Made by a program: the position numbers and the translations under genes. Positions 21,441 through 33,000 of a stretch of 64,000 nt of DNA are shown here, piece by piece. This DNA is from Patiria pectinifera (Eukaryota > Echinodermata > Asteroidea > Valvatida > Asterinidae): contig CM057129.1 in NCBI GenBank assembly GCA_029964075.1, forward strand, positions 23,489,430-23,553,429, read 5' to 3'. The notes beneath the pieces are model-generated. The model saw only the letters and a list, made by a program, of their open reading frames with translations. It did no database searches and had not been told where the DNA came from. Each line of letters opens with the position of its first letter. Positions within the stretch are counted from its first letter, which is position 1.

Positions 21441-24400
21441 GTAAAAACCCATTGACCAAAGGTCAGTCCAAGAGTTTACAAGATGGTGGGGGAGGGGGTT
21501 GGCAAAGATGTTCAAAGCTCGGATATTTGCAGAGGGTGGCTGAGATGTTCAAGTCGGCACATATCAATCATGCAACTGATTTCCTCTTTTTTCACTTCCC
21601 TTGTATGCCATTGAAAAATGGGGAAAAACACTGTATAGTCTTGTAAAGTTGGAATTTCCTCTTTTTTTATGACTTCCAAGTTGCACGCCTGACATACATG
21701 TATAGACCACAGGCCTACAATTAACTGATACTTGCAATGTAATGTTTCAGGAAAGTAATTAGTGGATTTTGTATTTATAGTTATAGTGATAAGTCTGTCG
21801 AAAGGCGTGGCTTTATTCACCCCAACTGATTGAAGAGTCTTCATAAATCATACTGGGACTAATGAAAAATATACAAATATTTTTTTTTTTAATTTACGAA
21901 GCAATCTGGCCAACCTTTCTACCACACTTCAGCTAACAAAATTTCCTGTGAGGCAATATTATGGTCCTGACTATTCTTCTTGGAAATGTACAAAACATAA
22001 TGCACACATGGGTGGCTTGTGCGTAAAGTGCTCGCCTCTCACCAAGGTGACCATGGTTCGAATCCTGGCCGCGGATCGCATGTGAGTAGAGTTGTGCGTT
22101 GGTTCTCTCCTGTGCCACGAGGGTTTTTCTCTGGGCCCTCCGGTTTTCCTCCCTCTGGAAAAATCAAACACTTTCGATCTCAGCCTGTGCTCCGTGGTAA
22201 TAAATGGGTCGATGTGGCCGGCAGCCATAGGCGCCTTTACGTGCCAGTGGCCCGACCACGTTGTAGCCGCGTCCTTCGCAATTTAGCATACCAGCTGTGA
22301 GTTATAAGGATGATTAGCCTCCCAAATTATTATTATTATTATTATTTTTGCAGGTGTAATGGAAAAGATGGGCCTGGGACCCCAAGTGTTAATGAAGGAC
22401 AACCCCGGGTTAATTTATGCAAGAATGACTGGGTTTGGCCAATCAGGGCCCTACAAGCAAATGGCCGGACACGACATCAACTACATTGGACTCTCAGGTA
22501 TTAAACACAAATCAACCTGAAATTCAAAATGCGGATGGTATGATATTTATCAAATTTTGGAGTGAACATGGACTCTCAAGGTCAACACAAGAATTTCAAG
22601 TTGAAAGTGCAAGACCCCTGAAAACTTTTAGAGTTTCTCAGAGTTTCCTATAATATGTATAACAACCCGGAAACACATAATCTTTGTCCTTGTCAACAAA
22701 CTTCAAACCTGCTGTAATTACTTTTACCACGTACATTTTCAGCCTGCAGCTAAAAATTGGAGTCTCCAAATGAAATAAATTAGTTTGTGTGCATTGTCAA
22801 AGCAGTCAGGTCTGTGGTTTGTCATGCCTCCAAAGTTTTGTATTGATCAAATGTTGACCCTTCAGTGATACTCCCACATAGACATGACAAAGTTGTCTCC
22901 ATTTCTATGTACGCGTATGGGATACGTATGCGGCCTCGGAAAAAGTTACTTGTCATTTCGCATGGTTATTTCATCTGGCAGGCTATGGGCACCTGAATTT
23001 CACATTAGAATGTTGAGATGTTTATATGTGGGTTTGGTGAGATAGCCACACAAATGTTGATATAAAAACGAGCTAGTTTTTCCAAGTTGCATACATACTG
23101 CGTACCCGCACCATTTCTAGTAGGCTATGGGCAATCTGAATTTCACATCAGTAGTTGAGATGTTTATATGTGGGTTTGGTGAGATATAGCCACACAAATG
23201 TTGATATGAAAAAAACGAGGTAGTTTTTCTGAGTCGTGCGTACCCGCGCACCATTATTGTCCAGCGTATCCAGTTGCTGGATCTGAAAGGTTTCAAATCA
23301 ACCCTACCCAACCGACCCTGCCCTTCCTCGATTTCAAGTTAAGCTAGCATGAGATTTATCAGACTTTTGTCCCAAATCAGACCTTTTGAATCTGAGAGAA
23401 AGACATAAGTATGCATCTTTCAGAAATGCATCTCTCAGGCCTTTCATCCAACTTTCAGACCTTTTATTTAAATTGACAATCCGTTTCTAATTCAATGTAA
23501 GACATCTACACTACTAGTTAGCATGTTGTGGGTCCGAGTCCCACATGAAGAAGCTGTGAATTTTGTTTTCATTAGCTTTCAGAGAAAAAAACACTCATGA
23601 TGTTACGATTGTGTCGGTGAAGGTAAAAACCTAAAATATATATTTTCTTGTAAATTGTTCAGTGTATTTCCTAACTTTTGGTTTAAGATTCACCCCATAT
23701 CCCAATCTTTCATGTCCTGCCCATAGGGGTTCTGTCGTTCTTTGGTCGCAAAGGCGACAAGCCTGTTCCACCGGTCAACATCATGGGGGACTTTGCCGGG
23801 GGTGGATTGATCTGTGCCCTGGGCATTACCATGGCGCTGCTAGAGAGAACAAGGTCTGGCAAGGGTCAAATCATCGATGCCAACATGGTAGGTTTAGGTA
23901 ACAGACTTCAGCTAAACAAAACCTTTGTTTGGTTTATAGTCACAGTCACGAAATAAAGCAACAACCACACACATAACCAGATAAGTGAGAGTCAGTAACA
24001 GCAACTACATGTAGTTGGACAAGTAGACCCAGGAAAGAACTTAGTAATTCAGTAGAGCCGTTTGGGTATCATTTCTGATTTCAAATTTCATACAAAAACT
24101 ATGCCGTCGCCACTTTTGGCTATGACTTTCATAAACGAGAGAGTTTTTCATTGTTTAACTGCCAAATTACAATCATTAAACGGTCTGTAAAAGGGAAACT
24201 GACTAGGACCAGAAATGTGGTCTTTCCCTGTGTCGGTTGTTTGATTATTTGTAATAAAGGCATTGGGAATATGGCTTTTGACTAGTAACCCCTGGACTGT
24301 AACACTGACAAATTTTGAGACTGCTAATCCGCTCCATTCACAAGTACCCCCTCAACGGCAAAGAGAGTACAGTTGGGGGTGACCGACCGACGCCATCTTG

Positions 24401-25565
24401 CCAGACTGCAATTCATTTGCTGCAAAGCGCGGCCTCTGCGTGTACATAGTACAAATCTCCTGGTGTACGTGCGTCACACACAAGGAACGGTGTGCGTCAG
24501 CCACCAAAATGTCCCGCCCATGGGACGTCGTTGGTCGGTAAAAGGGTGCCCTCTTTCGTCGGCGCACGGAGCCCATAGCACTGGAAGGCCCAGTTGGAAG
24601 AGGGCTGGTACGATTTTTTATTCCAGTCTGATGTCAAATGTTACTACAATTTCAATTTTCCTGAATTGATTTTCCAGGTTGAAGGTTCAGCCTATGTCAG
24701 CTCTTTCCTCTGGACAACCAGAGGGCTTGGCGTGACTGTTGAGGAGCGGGGAACCGGTCTATTAGACACCGGTGCCCCTTTCTACGACACCTATGAGACA
24801 TCAGATGGCAAGTACATGGCAGTTGGAGCTTTGGAGCCGCAGTTTTATAGCGAGCTGATGAAAGGTAAAAATGAATCAGGAAATCTATTTCAACTTTTAT
24901 TATTCGAACTTCAGATAGTGACATTACATTTTCTCTGACAGCAACTGCATGGGGTCAGATTGAGTAACATGGAGAAGTATTGACCTGAAAACAAATTCAT
25001 GGAATTTATTTCTTTCTTCTTACTAATTGCACAAAGTCCCCAAAATGCCCTTTGCAAAAGCCTTAGAAGTAAGAATGCCTTTTAAGTAAAAACTTGAAAT
25101 CGGTACCTTTACGTTTTGAGAAAAGAATAGAATCTTACTATTTCTACAGGTCTAGGATTGTCGGAGACGGACCTCCCTCCACAAGAAGATCGGGAAGACT
25201 GGCCTTCCTCCAAGAAAGTCATCGGCGAAATCTTTACCAGCAAAACCCAGGCGGAGTGGTGCCGTGTATTCGACGGCACCGACGCCTGCGTGAGCCCAGT
25301 GCTGACGGGAGACGAGGCACCAGACCACCCTCACAACAAGTTTCGGAATGCATTTTTGCGGTCGGAGGGCATGGATGAGGGCATGGAGCCCGGCCCAGCG
25401 CCCCAACTGTCCAGGACACCGGCTGTCGTGCAGAGTACCAGGCAGACGGCGGTAGGCGCGGACACCCGGACAGTGCTTCTGGAGGCAGGACTGAGTGAGG
25501 AAGAGATCACCAATCTGAGGGAGAAGGGGGTGGTCTGGGAGGAGACACACCAGTCCAAACTGTGA
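21191..25565 (+). CDS. AMACR: AMACR, alpha-methylacyl-CoA racemase, 5 exons, complete
   Basis: Exons 21191-21440, 22354-22497, 23727-23887, 24678-24864 and 25150-25565 join to 1158 nt, 385 aa plus TGA, against 382 aa in human. It belongs to the class III CoA-transferase (CaiB/BaiF) family. Start context is ACCACCATGG. Motifs: [20 protein letters not shown] near the N-terminus, then [16 protein letters not shown]. The proposed catalytic pair is His123 (AGHDINY) and Asp153 (GDFAGGG), matching His122/Asp152 of the family. The C-terminus SKL is a canonical PTS1. Family role: interconverts (2R)- and (2S)-2-methylacyl-CoAs so that pristanoyl-CoA and bile-acid intermediates can enter beta-oxidation. 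It is transcribed away from MORF4L1. Confidence 0.97.
22009..22345 (+). mobile_element. tRNA-derived SINE in AMACR intron 1
   Basis: The 5' part GGTGGCTTGTGCGTAAAGTG resembles a box A region, and GGTTCGAATCC is a perfect RNA polymerase III box B. A non-tRNA body follows (with CTCCGGTTTTCCTCCC), and the element ends in (TTA)n about 20 bp before the exon 2 acceptor AG, so the tail sits in the polypyrimidine tract. Confidence 0.75.
22354..22497 (+). CDS. AMACR: AMACR exon 2
   Basis: Encodes [20 protein letters not shown] then [20 protein letters not shown] and DINYIGLS. It carries catalytic His123. The acceptor follows a (TTA)n run and TTTTTGCAG, which derive from the tail of the SINE at 22009. 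Confidence 0.97.
22981..23262 (+). repeat. Direct tandem duplication, unit 142 bp, AMACR intron 2
   Basis: GGCTATGGGCA...CTGAATTTCACAT and TTTATATGTGGGTTTGGTGA occur in both units (22981 and 23123) with several substitutions and small indels, so the duplication is not brand new. Confidence 0.75.
23727..23887 (+). CDS. AMACR: AMACR exon 3
   Basis: Encodes [20 protein letters not shown] then [20 protein letters not shown] and [10 protein letters not shown]. Catalytic Asp153 lies in GDFAGGG. Confidence 0.97.
23900..24670. other. AMACR intron 3 contents
   Basis: No exon is seen. CAAAGAGAGTACAGTTGGGG near 24358 is loosely inverted near 24545 (GTCGGTAAAAGGGTGCCCTC), and ACCGACCGACGCC faces GACGTCGTTGGTCGGT. 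This suggests a diverged inverted-repeat element of about 210 bp covering a CpG-rich patch. Confidence 0.35.
24678..24864 (+). CDS. AMACR: AMACR exon 4
   Basis: Encodes [20 protein letters not shown] through [20 protein letters not shown] and [12 protein letters not shown], the conserved second half of the fold. Confidence 0.97.
25150..25565 (+). CDS. AMACR: AMACR exon 5 (stop)
   Basis: Encodes the C-terminal domain with [19 protein letters not shown] and terminates ETHQSKL-TGA. SKL is a strong peroxisomal targeting signal (human ends in ASL). Confidence 0.97.
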
Positions 25566-25706
25566 GCTTATGGTGGCTTGGAACAATTCAATGCGCATGG
25601 TGATTGGCAGATACTGAACGCTCTGATAATATAATTGGTCTTTGGATACTGAGGAATATGAGTGCACGCCTGTAAATAGGCCAAAAATCTGTCCGCCGAG
25701 CTCATG

Positions 25707-25712
25707 AATAAA
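25707..25712 (+). terminator. AMACR: AMACR polyadenylation signal
   Basis: AATAAA lies 142 bases after the stop codon, a normal distance for a short 3' UTR. Confidence 0.6.
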
Positions 25713-26825
25713 AGTTATACCCTCAAAATATTCTATATTAGAGACTTTTGAGAGCCATAAAATTGGGGAATTGAAGAGATATGGTAATGAATCTCTGGCC
25801 CGGACTTGGGGCTTCCAATTCTGAGCATTTTGGATGCTATTGGGCTTGAGAGTGACGCTATTTTGCCATGTTGTGGAGGGATCGTTTTTTAAGATGGCTA
25901 CTTTTCTGCTTTGGGGAAAATAGGGGTCGTCTTCTTCGGGTGAGAATATCTCGGAAAGTCAATGGTCAACCCACCAAAAAATGAAAAGAAAATGAAGGAT
26001 GACACATTGATCATCATTTTTCTGTGCAGAGTTCTGAGTATTTTTAAAAGAATTTTGAAGTATGTGCATTTAGCACTAGTGTCTTTGGGATTTTTTTTGC
26101 AGGGTTGCACCCATATGTGCCAGAGTTGTTATCAAATAAGAGCGCCCTCCATGAGGAGATCTTTCTTCCTCTGTGATATGTATGAGTAGACACTTTGTAC
26201 TTTCATTGTCACTGAATTTGAACAACAAAACGCGTCTTTGTTTTGCTAAAAATCACTGTCTCAAGTCAAGGTTCAAATCTCTTGAAATTACACCTTCATG
26301 TACGTATGCATTCTTTTATTCCAGTTATAATGCCATTAAGGGAGGCCTGCATGAACAGTGCCACCAAGTGTCAGATAGTGTCCAGGCCAATCCGTCTTGA
26401 ACAGCGCCCCTTGTGTCATATGACGTCCCGCCTCCCCAAACCCTTTTAGAATCTTGGCAGCTGATAAATTTCACACCCCAAAATTTCTTAAACAATGTTG
26501 ATCATGGAAATAAGCGATTTATAGGCACAACTCCCATAGGAAATCCACAATGCCAGTAGTCAAGTCAATGCCATTCATTGTAGAAATTCCTTTGTCATTG
26601 TTCATCCCCCGTCACCTGACCCTTGACCCTTGCTTGACTTTATCAATTCCAACACTGACTCTGTAAATCCTAGAGATTCAATGTATTATGATTCAGCATA
26701 GACAGAGTTGTCAAAAGATCTACAAACTAAAACAGTTTTTGACTGATGCCATGATTGGTGATTGAATATCGTCATGCCCATATCATTGCTCTGCCTCCCA
26801 AGTTAAGTTAAGGAGAATACACGAG
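25713..26825. other. Intergenic, no feature recognised
   Basis: Between the AMACR polyadenylation signal and the palindromic element at 26826 I see only short unconvincing open frames. Confidence 0.5.
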
Positions 26826-27440
26826 AAAGTGTGGATTCGTAATTTAAGAATTCACGAGGCGCGAAGCGCCGAGTGAATTCGTAAATTAAGAATCCACACT
26901 TGCGAGTTGCGTCAACAGAAGTATTGGAAAGAATGTTGCAACCTGACGCCACTTTTTTCTTCATATATCATCTCAATGAAGGCCATTCGTTGCAAAAATG
27001 ATGATAAGTCAACAGGGACTGAGAAATGTTTCCAATTTTGTTAGGAAATACTTGAAATGACTCTCCATAGACTTTGTACACAAGCGCGGAAGTGGCGTCA
27101 GGTTGCAACATTTTTCGCCACACCCGTACAATCAAGTCATTTTGTGTGTACAGGCTCCTTACGTCAAAATGGATACAATGTAGTTCAGACGACGATTTCT
27201 TTCTGACTAAAAGTAGTTTTTGCAGTGACGGCGAAGATCGGACTGTGAAGATGCATTGGTAATTTTCGGAAAGCAAATTTGCACGCAGACGGTCCTTTTC
27301 ATGCTCATTATGGAGACAATTGTCCGACGTTCAAAGTGTGGATTCGTAATTCCGAATCCAAACTTTACTGAAAATTCGTCGTTCCGAATCCACACTTTGT
27401 GACCAGTGTAAGAGATTCGTAGATTCGAATCCACACTTTT
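26826..27440. mobile_element. Composite palindromic element (615 bp)
   Basis: AAAGTGTGGATTCG opens the element, and its inverse CGAATCCACACTTT closes it. The same 14-mer recurs inverted at about 26885-26900 and directly at 27334. A second inverted pair, TGTTGCAACCTGACGCCACT (about 26933) and AAGTGGCGTCAGGTTGCAAC (27089), is nested inside. No transposase ORF. Confidence 0.65.
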
Positions 27441-27495
27441 AACAATAGTGTGACGTCATAGCAATGGTTTAAGGTAATTTGGTGATTTGTTTTCC

Positions 27496-27652
27496 ATCCG
27501 GTTCGTAAGTGTACGGGTCATACACATGCACATTGACAGAAAATGCATAGCTCTGAGAAAACCCAACCTTTTTGCTACGTCCAGTTCCAATGCTACTGTG
27601 TGTGTAGTGGACATGGTGTAAGTTAAAATGACGTTGCACTTACGAACCGGAT
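27496..27652. mobile_element. Small inverted-repeat element (157 bp)
   Basis: ATCCGGTTCGTAAGTG and CACTTACGAACCGGAT are exact inverse copies 125 bp apart. Confidence 0.7.
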
Positions 27653-28427
27653 TTAGTGGGTACATGTATATGTAATTGGATTTGAATAGTTCTGTAGAGT
27701 TGTATCCTATATTCCTAATTGTGTTCAATTGAGTCATAATGTTTTAAATTGTTCAGTGTATTGATTATGTCAGGGTAAAATTATATTTTTTATTATGTCT
27801 TGTATTAAAACAAAGCTTGATAAGAATAGTTTAACCACTTTTGCTGAAATACAAAGTCTTTTAAATATTGAGAGGACTATTGAATAAAAAGAGATCTATC
27901 CAATTTGCGTGCAGTGTAAATTAACCTTGTCAATGCTATTGGAAAAGAGAATCTTAAAAAAATCTTTGGGCAAAAATGCCATCGTAGTAATACAAATCAC
28001 ACCCCCCCCCCCACCAAAAAAAGAAGAAAAAAAATAAGTTTTTCAGTTATCGTAAATACAAAATGGTACTTTTTTGCCAGCTATTTCATGCCTACAAAAG
28101 GATAGACATTCTGAATTGACAAGACGGATGTACATTTGACTCTCGTTGGTACAAACACTGTTAATACAAATTCTGGTTATAGCAAACATAAAGCCTCGGT
28201 CCCGACTGTGCATTTATGTGCACAATGAATGGGAGTGATGTTCCTCTTAATACAAAATTCTGATATAACAAACAATTTGGCTTGGTCCGAACGAGTTTGT
28301 ATTAGCGAGAGGCGACTGTAGAAACAATAGAAGATTGTACATAATCCAGAAAAGAAAAGAAAAACTTAACTTCAGGGTCAAGGGGAATACCTAAAATACA
28401 TGAACATTTTAGAACCAAATGCTTTAA

Positions 28428-28761
28428 CCTTAACTCCCAAATGTCTTTTACTAAGAACTGGACCAAGTCCATGAAAATCCATCAATCACTGTGCTTCCAA
28501 TACCAAAAAAAATGTACAAGACATAATGGAATCCACCACTAAAAACTGGACATTGATGGACTTAATACACATGGCTTATATGCCAATAGCATTACAGGAA
28601 GCTAGGCAAAATCAATCGGATTCCCCTAGCACTGCTTTAGGCCTTCAAGCCCAAGTCCATCATACTCCATCAAGATTTTGTCACACCAGGTCACTGGACC
28701 AAGTCCCCCAAAGTCCACCAAAATGGTGGGATGGATTTTGATGGAGTTGGGGTGGTTAGGG
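28428..28761. mobile_element. TTAA-flanked MITE
   Basis: CCTTAACTCCC follows TTAA (28424-28427), and GGGGTGGTTAGGG precedes TTAA (28762-28765). The interior repeats TGGACTTGGTCC and TGGATTTTGATGGA-type words in both orientations. It is related to the family at 6685, 7887 and 17348 by its ends but has a different interior. Confidence 0.7.
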
Positions 28762-28824
28762 TTAAAGCTTCACACACTATCAAGAAAGCATTGGACAAAA
28801 TGTTTATGGGAAAGGCATCATTGG

Positions 28825-30068
28825 TTTATTTCCATTCAATTCCAAGTAAAAAAAAAATTCAAACAACACTGAAAACACCCCAGCTGATCCAACCATTTCC
28901 ACTTTAACTTTTGCATCCATCACACTTGCCTTTTTTTTACTAAAAATAACCGATTACAAGAAAAAAGGAATAGAAAAAGAGGGACAGGGTCTCATTTTAC
29001 AAAGTGGGCTTAAAGGAGGCGTTATTATACAAGAGGAATTTAATACTACACTTATGATTTACACTTATCAATTGTTTTTTTCAAGGCTGGAAGAAATAAA
29101 CGGCATGCAAAATGAATCGGTAAATACAACTCGTCTTAAGCATGGTGATTAGCACAGATTACAACCTAGAACTAGAAGCAGAAACCATTTATTTTTTAAA
29201 ACTTATCCTCCATTTTAAAAAACTGAACTCATCAATTCATGATGTAACTACATTTATAATGCTCAACCTGTTATCAATAAAATTAGATGGCGTTGCAGGA
29301 CCTTTCTCAAGAGGCAAACTTACGAACGGATTACATTTGAATCAAATTCCTGATAATTTTTGTTGTCTGTTCATCCTTAAAAAAAAAATTGGAAAAAAAA
29401 CCAAAATCTTGCATTGACAAATGTAACAATGGATCTAATCACAAAGTTCTTTAGGTTTTTGTATTGTGACTGAAAAATTTGAACTTAACAGAATTTTTTT
29501 TTAAAAAGCCAAATTTTGCAACTCACACTTTCACCACTTCAGAACTAAAAGAAAACAAAACACAAACTCGGAGAGAAATTTAAAAATCCATGTTTTGCAT
29601 GTATATGCTCCAAATCACACAATTGAAATTTGATTATATAATTAATAGACAACCGGATCAGAAAGAGCAAACTTCAATATACCAAAAAATAAAAAAACAA
29701 TTGAATTAATTATCCTATTTTATCTGTGTACACAAGCAGCACCTCAAAAGACAAAAAGAGAAAAACAACGCTAATTGATACATAAAAAGAAAAAAATTCT
29801 AATGCTAGGGGAACAAATAGAAATGGGCTTTAAACGAGTACATTTCAAATGGTTAATAATCAACTGCTTTCATAGGTTTTATGTGCATTCTTGGATATAT
29901 TTCAATGTACAGTAAATGCTTGCTGATAGCTCAGGTTTTCTACAGCGGTGATTACAAGCGTGTGGCGTTTCTCCACTCTCTTTCCTCTAGCCAGATTTGC
30001 TGCTCGATTGCAAATGATGTCTGTGCGGTGTGTGTGTTTTTCGGAGCCAACAGGCCTCGTTGCAAGAT
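28825..30068 (-). other. HNRNPK: Probable HNRNPK 3' UTR
   Basis: AT-rich sequence directly after the HNRNPK stop, with minus-strand AATAAA signals at 29193-29188 and 28830-28825. A transcript ending at the far one would have a 3' UTR of about 1.2 kb. No coding exon is seen. The exact cleavage site cannot be read from the sequence. Confidence 0.4.
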
Positions 30069-30099
30069 TTAGAAAAACTGTCCAGAGTATTGCCTCACG
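30069..30099 (-). CDS. HNRNPK: HNRNPK last coding exon
   Basis: After the acceptor TTATGCAG it encodes (S)VRQYSGQFF and stops at TAA (30071-30069). Human HNRNPK ends SVKQYSGKFF. Confidence 0.95.
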
Positions 30100-33000
30100 C
30101 TGCATAATGAGTGGGGAAAAAAAAAAAAAAAAAGAAATTTGAAAGCAAAATAAAAAATACAATGTAGTAGGTTATAGTCTCCAAAATTCACAGTTCAACA
30201 AGGGCCAATTTCGAAGAATTGCGTTAACGGTTGTCGGAAATGTTGTGCCCAACATTATAAGCATATTCCACAGCATCAGTTTAGCATACTCTGTGGAGTG
30301 ACGTCAAGTCTGCCAGGATTTCTAGGAGTCTAGCATGGGAGTTTCCAAAGCTGCGTAGGCCAGCCACCCCAGTGGCAGACAGTGATTTTATGTTTTCTTT
30401 TGATTACAACAACAAAATCACTAGTCTTCCATGGGGGGACCGGCAGAATAACCAGAGACATCTGTCATCACTGGAGAGTGGACTGCTGCGGAATACTACA
30501 CCTGAGAAACGGCTGTTGTAGACACAGGATGACGCACATTTTTATAATCCTTACAAACCCAAACTCCCTCTGCATCTTTATTGGATGAATTCCTGAATCC
30601 CACAAAATCCACCGTTTGACAGAAAACCCCATTGGACATTTTTGTTGCACTTGACCTTTCGAGGGGGCATCAAGTCCCATATACAGTAAACGTGGCTGGG
30701 TTAAGATAATAATGTGGAGTTATAAAGCGCTTTATACCAAAGGTCTTAAAGCGCTTCACAATTATTACCCCTGTTTATCGGGCCATGATACCATTTTTTT
30801 CTGCAACAGCTCGAGATCAGCGCAATCTGGTCTCTAGGTACCCCCGATGGAGAGCGGCAACTGTAGTAAAGTGTCTTGCCCAGGGACGCAAGCACCATGT
30901 TCCCCAGGGGGGCAGGGTTCAAACCCACGTACCATTACACATGGGTCGAAACACTTCAACCATTGCACCACGGCGCTCCACAAGTTATGCATTCCTCATT
31001 TCTGCTGGATGCTTTGGAAACCGACCGGCAGATTTCGAAGGACCAGCAAGGGTTGGATATGAAAGGAAACATTAGAAATCATGAGAGTGTCAGACATACA
31101 TATGCAGCTTAGAAAATGTTGACGATCATGTGGTTATTTCATCAGGCACTCTAGTATTGTGCAGCGTGCAGCTTATTTCCAAATGGTTAGATGCAGACAT
31201 GAGGGCTCGGTAAAACAGTGGTGTAATTGGCAACATGTTCTATGCTGTATAGTAATACTCGCACCATTTCTAATGATTCCAAGTATAAAGGGGGCGGGGG
31301 CGGGGCGGGGCGGGGCGGGGGAGGTGAGAGAGAGATGGAGACGCTAAACACATACCTGGACTGCAGCAACCACTGAGCATTCTCTATCTGGGTCTTGGTT
31401 CCGGTGATGGTGATGATGCGCTCATTGCTGCCTTCCGCTGGCTCCTCGATCTTAATCTTGGCCTTGCAGTCGTTGCGGATCACCTGGATGCGGCTTCCCT
31501 TGGTGCCAATGATGGAACCAGCCAGCTAGAAGTGGAACCAAAGAACAAATAGTTAAGTGAACCGAAGGAGCAATTGTAACAGAGTTGCTGGTGAGCGCAT
31601 CACAAGTCCAGTCCGAGTGTAATCACAAGTTTTGTCACAAGTCCGCTCACAAGTAACAGGGGATGAACAATAACAAAGGGAAGTATTTGTCACAGTTCAT
31701 TTCAGTAGCTCATGACTGGACTCTGGACTACAAGACGTGTGATGGACTCGACTGGACTACAACACTGGTCTATCACAAGTCAAATCACAAGATCACAAAG
31801 TACATGCATTAAAACAAGTGATGGACAACCCTAAAGGAATGCCTTTGGCATGGTTTGTTTTGAATGGCTTATGACTTGAGACACTTGTGATCAACATGCG
31901 ATTGCTTTGTTGAGGTCTTATCACAGTGAAAACCAAAATCTATGCAACTGCTGAATGGCCACGGAGTTAAGAATGACGACATGCAGAAAAAAAACCAATA
32001 CACAAATGTCCATGCCGATGCAAAAAAGTAGCCAAGTAATAGTCTGAAGCAATATACACAAAGCAACACTTAAAAAAAAAAAAAAATGCTCTAATAAGCT
32101 TGAACACCGCTAAGCCCACAGTCCAATTACAACTACCTGTTTTTTTTCTTTTATATTCCAACAGAAGTCACATGTAATATGTAACTTGCATGTAATTTGC
32201 CATAATGAACACTAAATTAAAAAAAAATTGTTTGGCATGGCATGCAGAAATTATAATGTCTTTATCAAAAAGTGATCTTCAAAAACACCTGGATTTTGAC
32301 GAGCAGGTGGCGAGAGATAATTGCTGTCTCAACTGACAATAATCTACATAAAGATTTCAATGCTTTTGGCCCCTCAATATAATTCTATCCCTGATTTTTT
32401 TTGTGTATTATCCTGTCCGAATTGCAGCATCGTTATCAATTTCAAGCATCTTTATGCCAAGGGGTCTCCATTCAACTAGAATTATATATTTGACCTCAAC
32501 AAACTTCAATCCATCAAAATCCACATCAATATATTTATTTTTTTTAATTTGGGGTATTTTTTTTTTTTTTTTTTTTTTTTAAGGGTTTGATTGATTGCGG
32601 ACTGTAGAGAAACTGGTTTTATCAGAGCAAAAAGCAGCCATTGCTAAACTTCCTCTGAGTTGTATTTTAACTGATTCAAGAAGGTTCCGGACCAAAAAAA
32701 AAGTGTTCTAACAAAATGCTTTTCACAATTATTAGTGTTTTATTTTCACATTTCAGAGGCAGAAAGTTCTCCTGAAAATTTTGTCATTTCTAACTGGAGG
32801 TCATATCATACCGTACTAAAGATAGAGTTTAATCTCCAGGTGCATATTAAATTTAAAAAAAAATAAAAAAAAAAATAAAAAAAAATTAGAGATTTATGAC
32901 TAGTGCCCCTTTTAATAAAGACATCGACAAAATCAGGAAACGCCAACGTAGGGCTGGATAGCTCAGTTGGTGGAGCATTGGAACGGCAATTCGGAGGTTG

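Noticed and set aside
24373-24669. 98-aa plus-strand frame in AMACR intron 3
   Set aside because: Lies between two well-supported AMACR exons inside a CpG-rich inverted-repeat patch and has no recognisable similarity.
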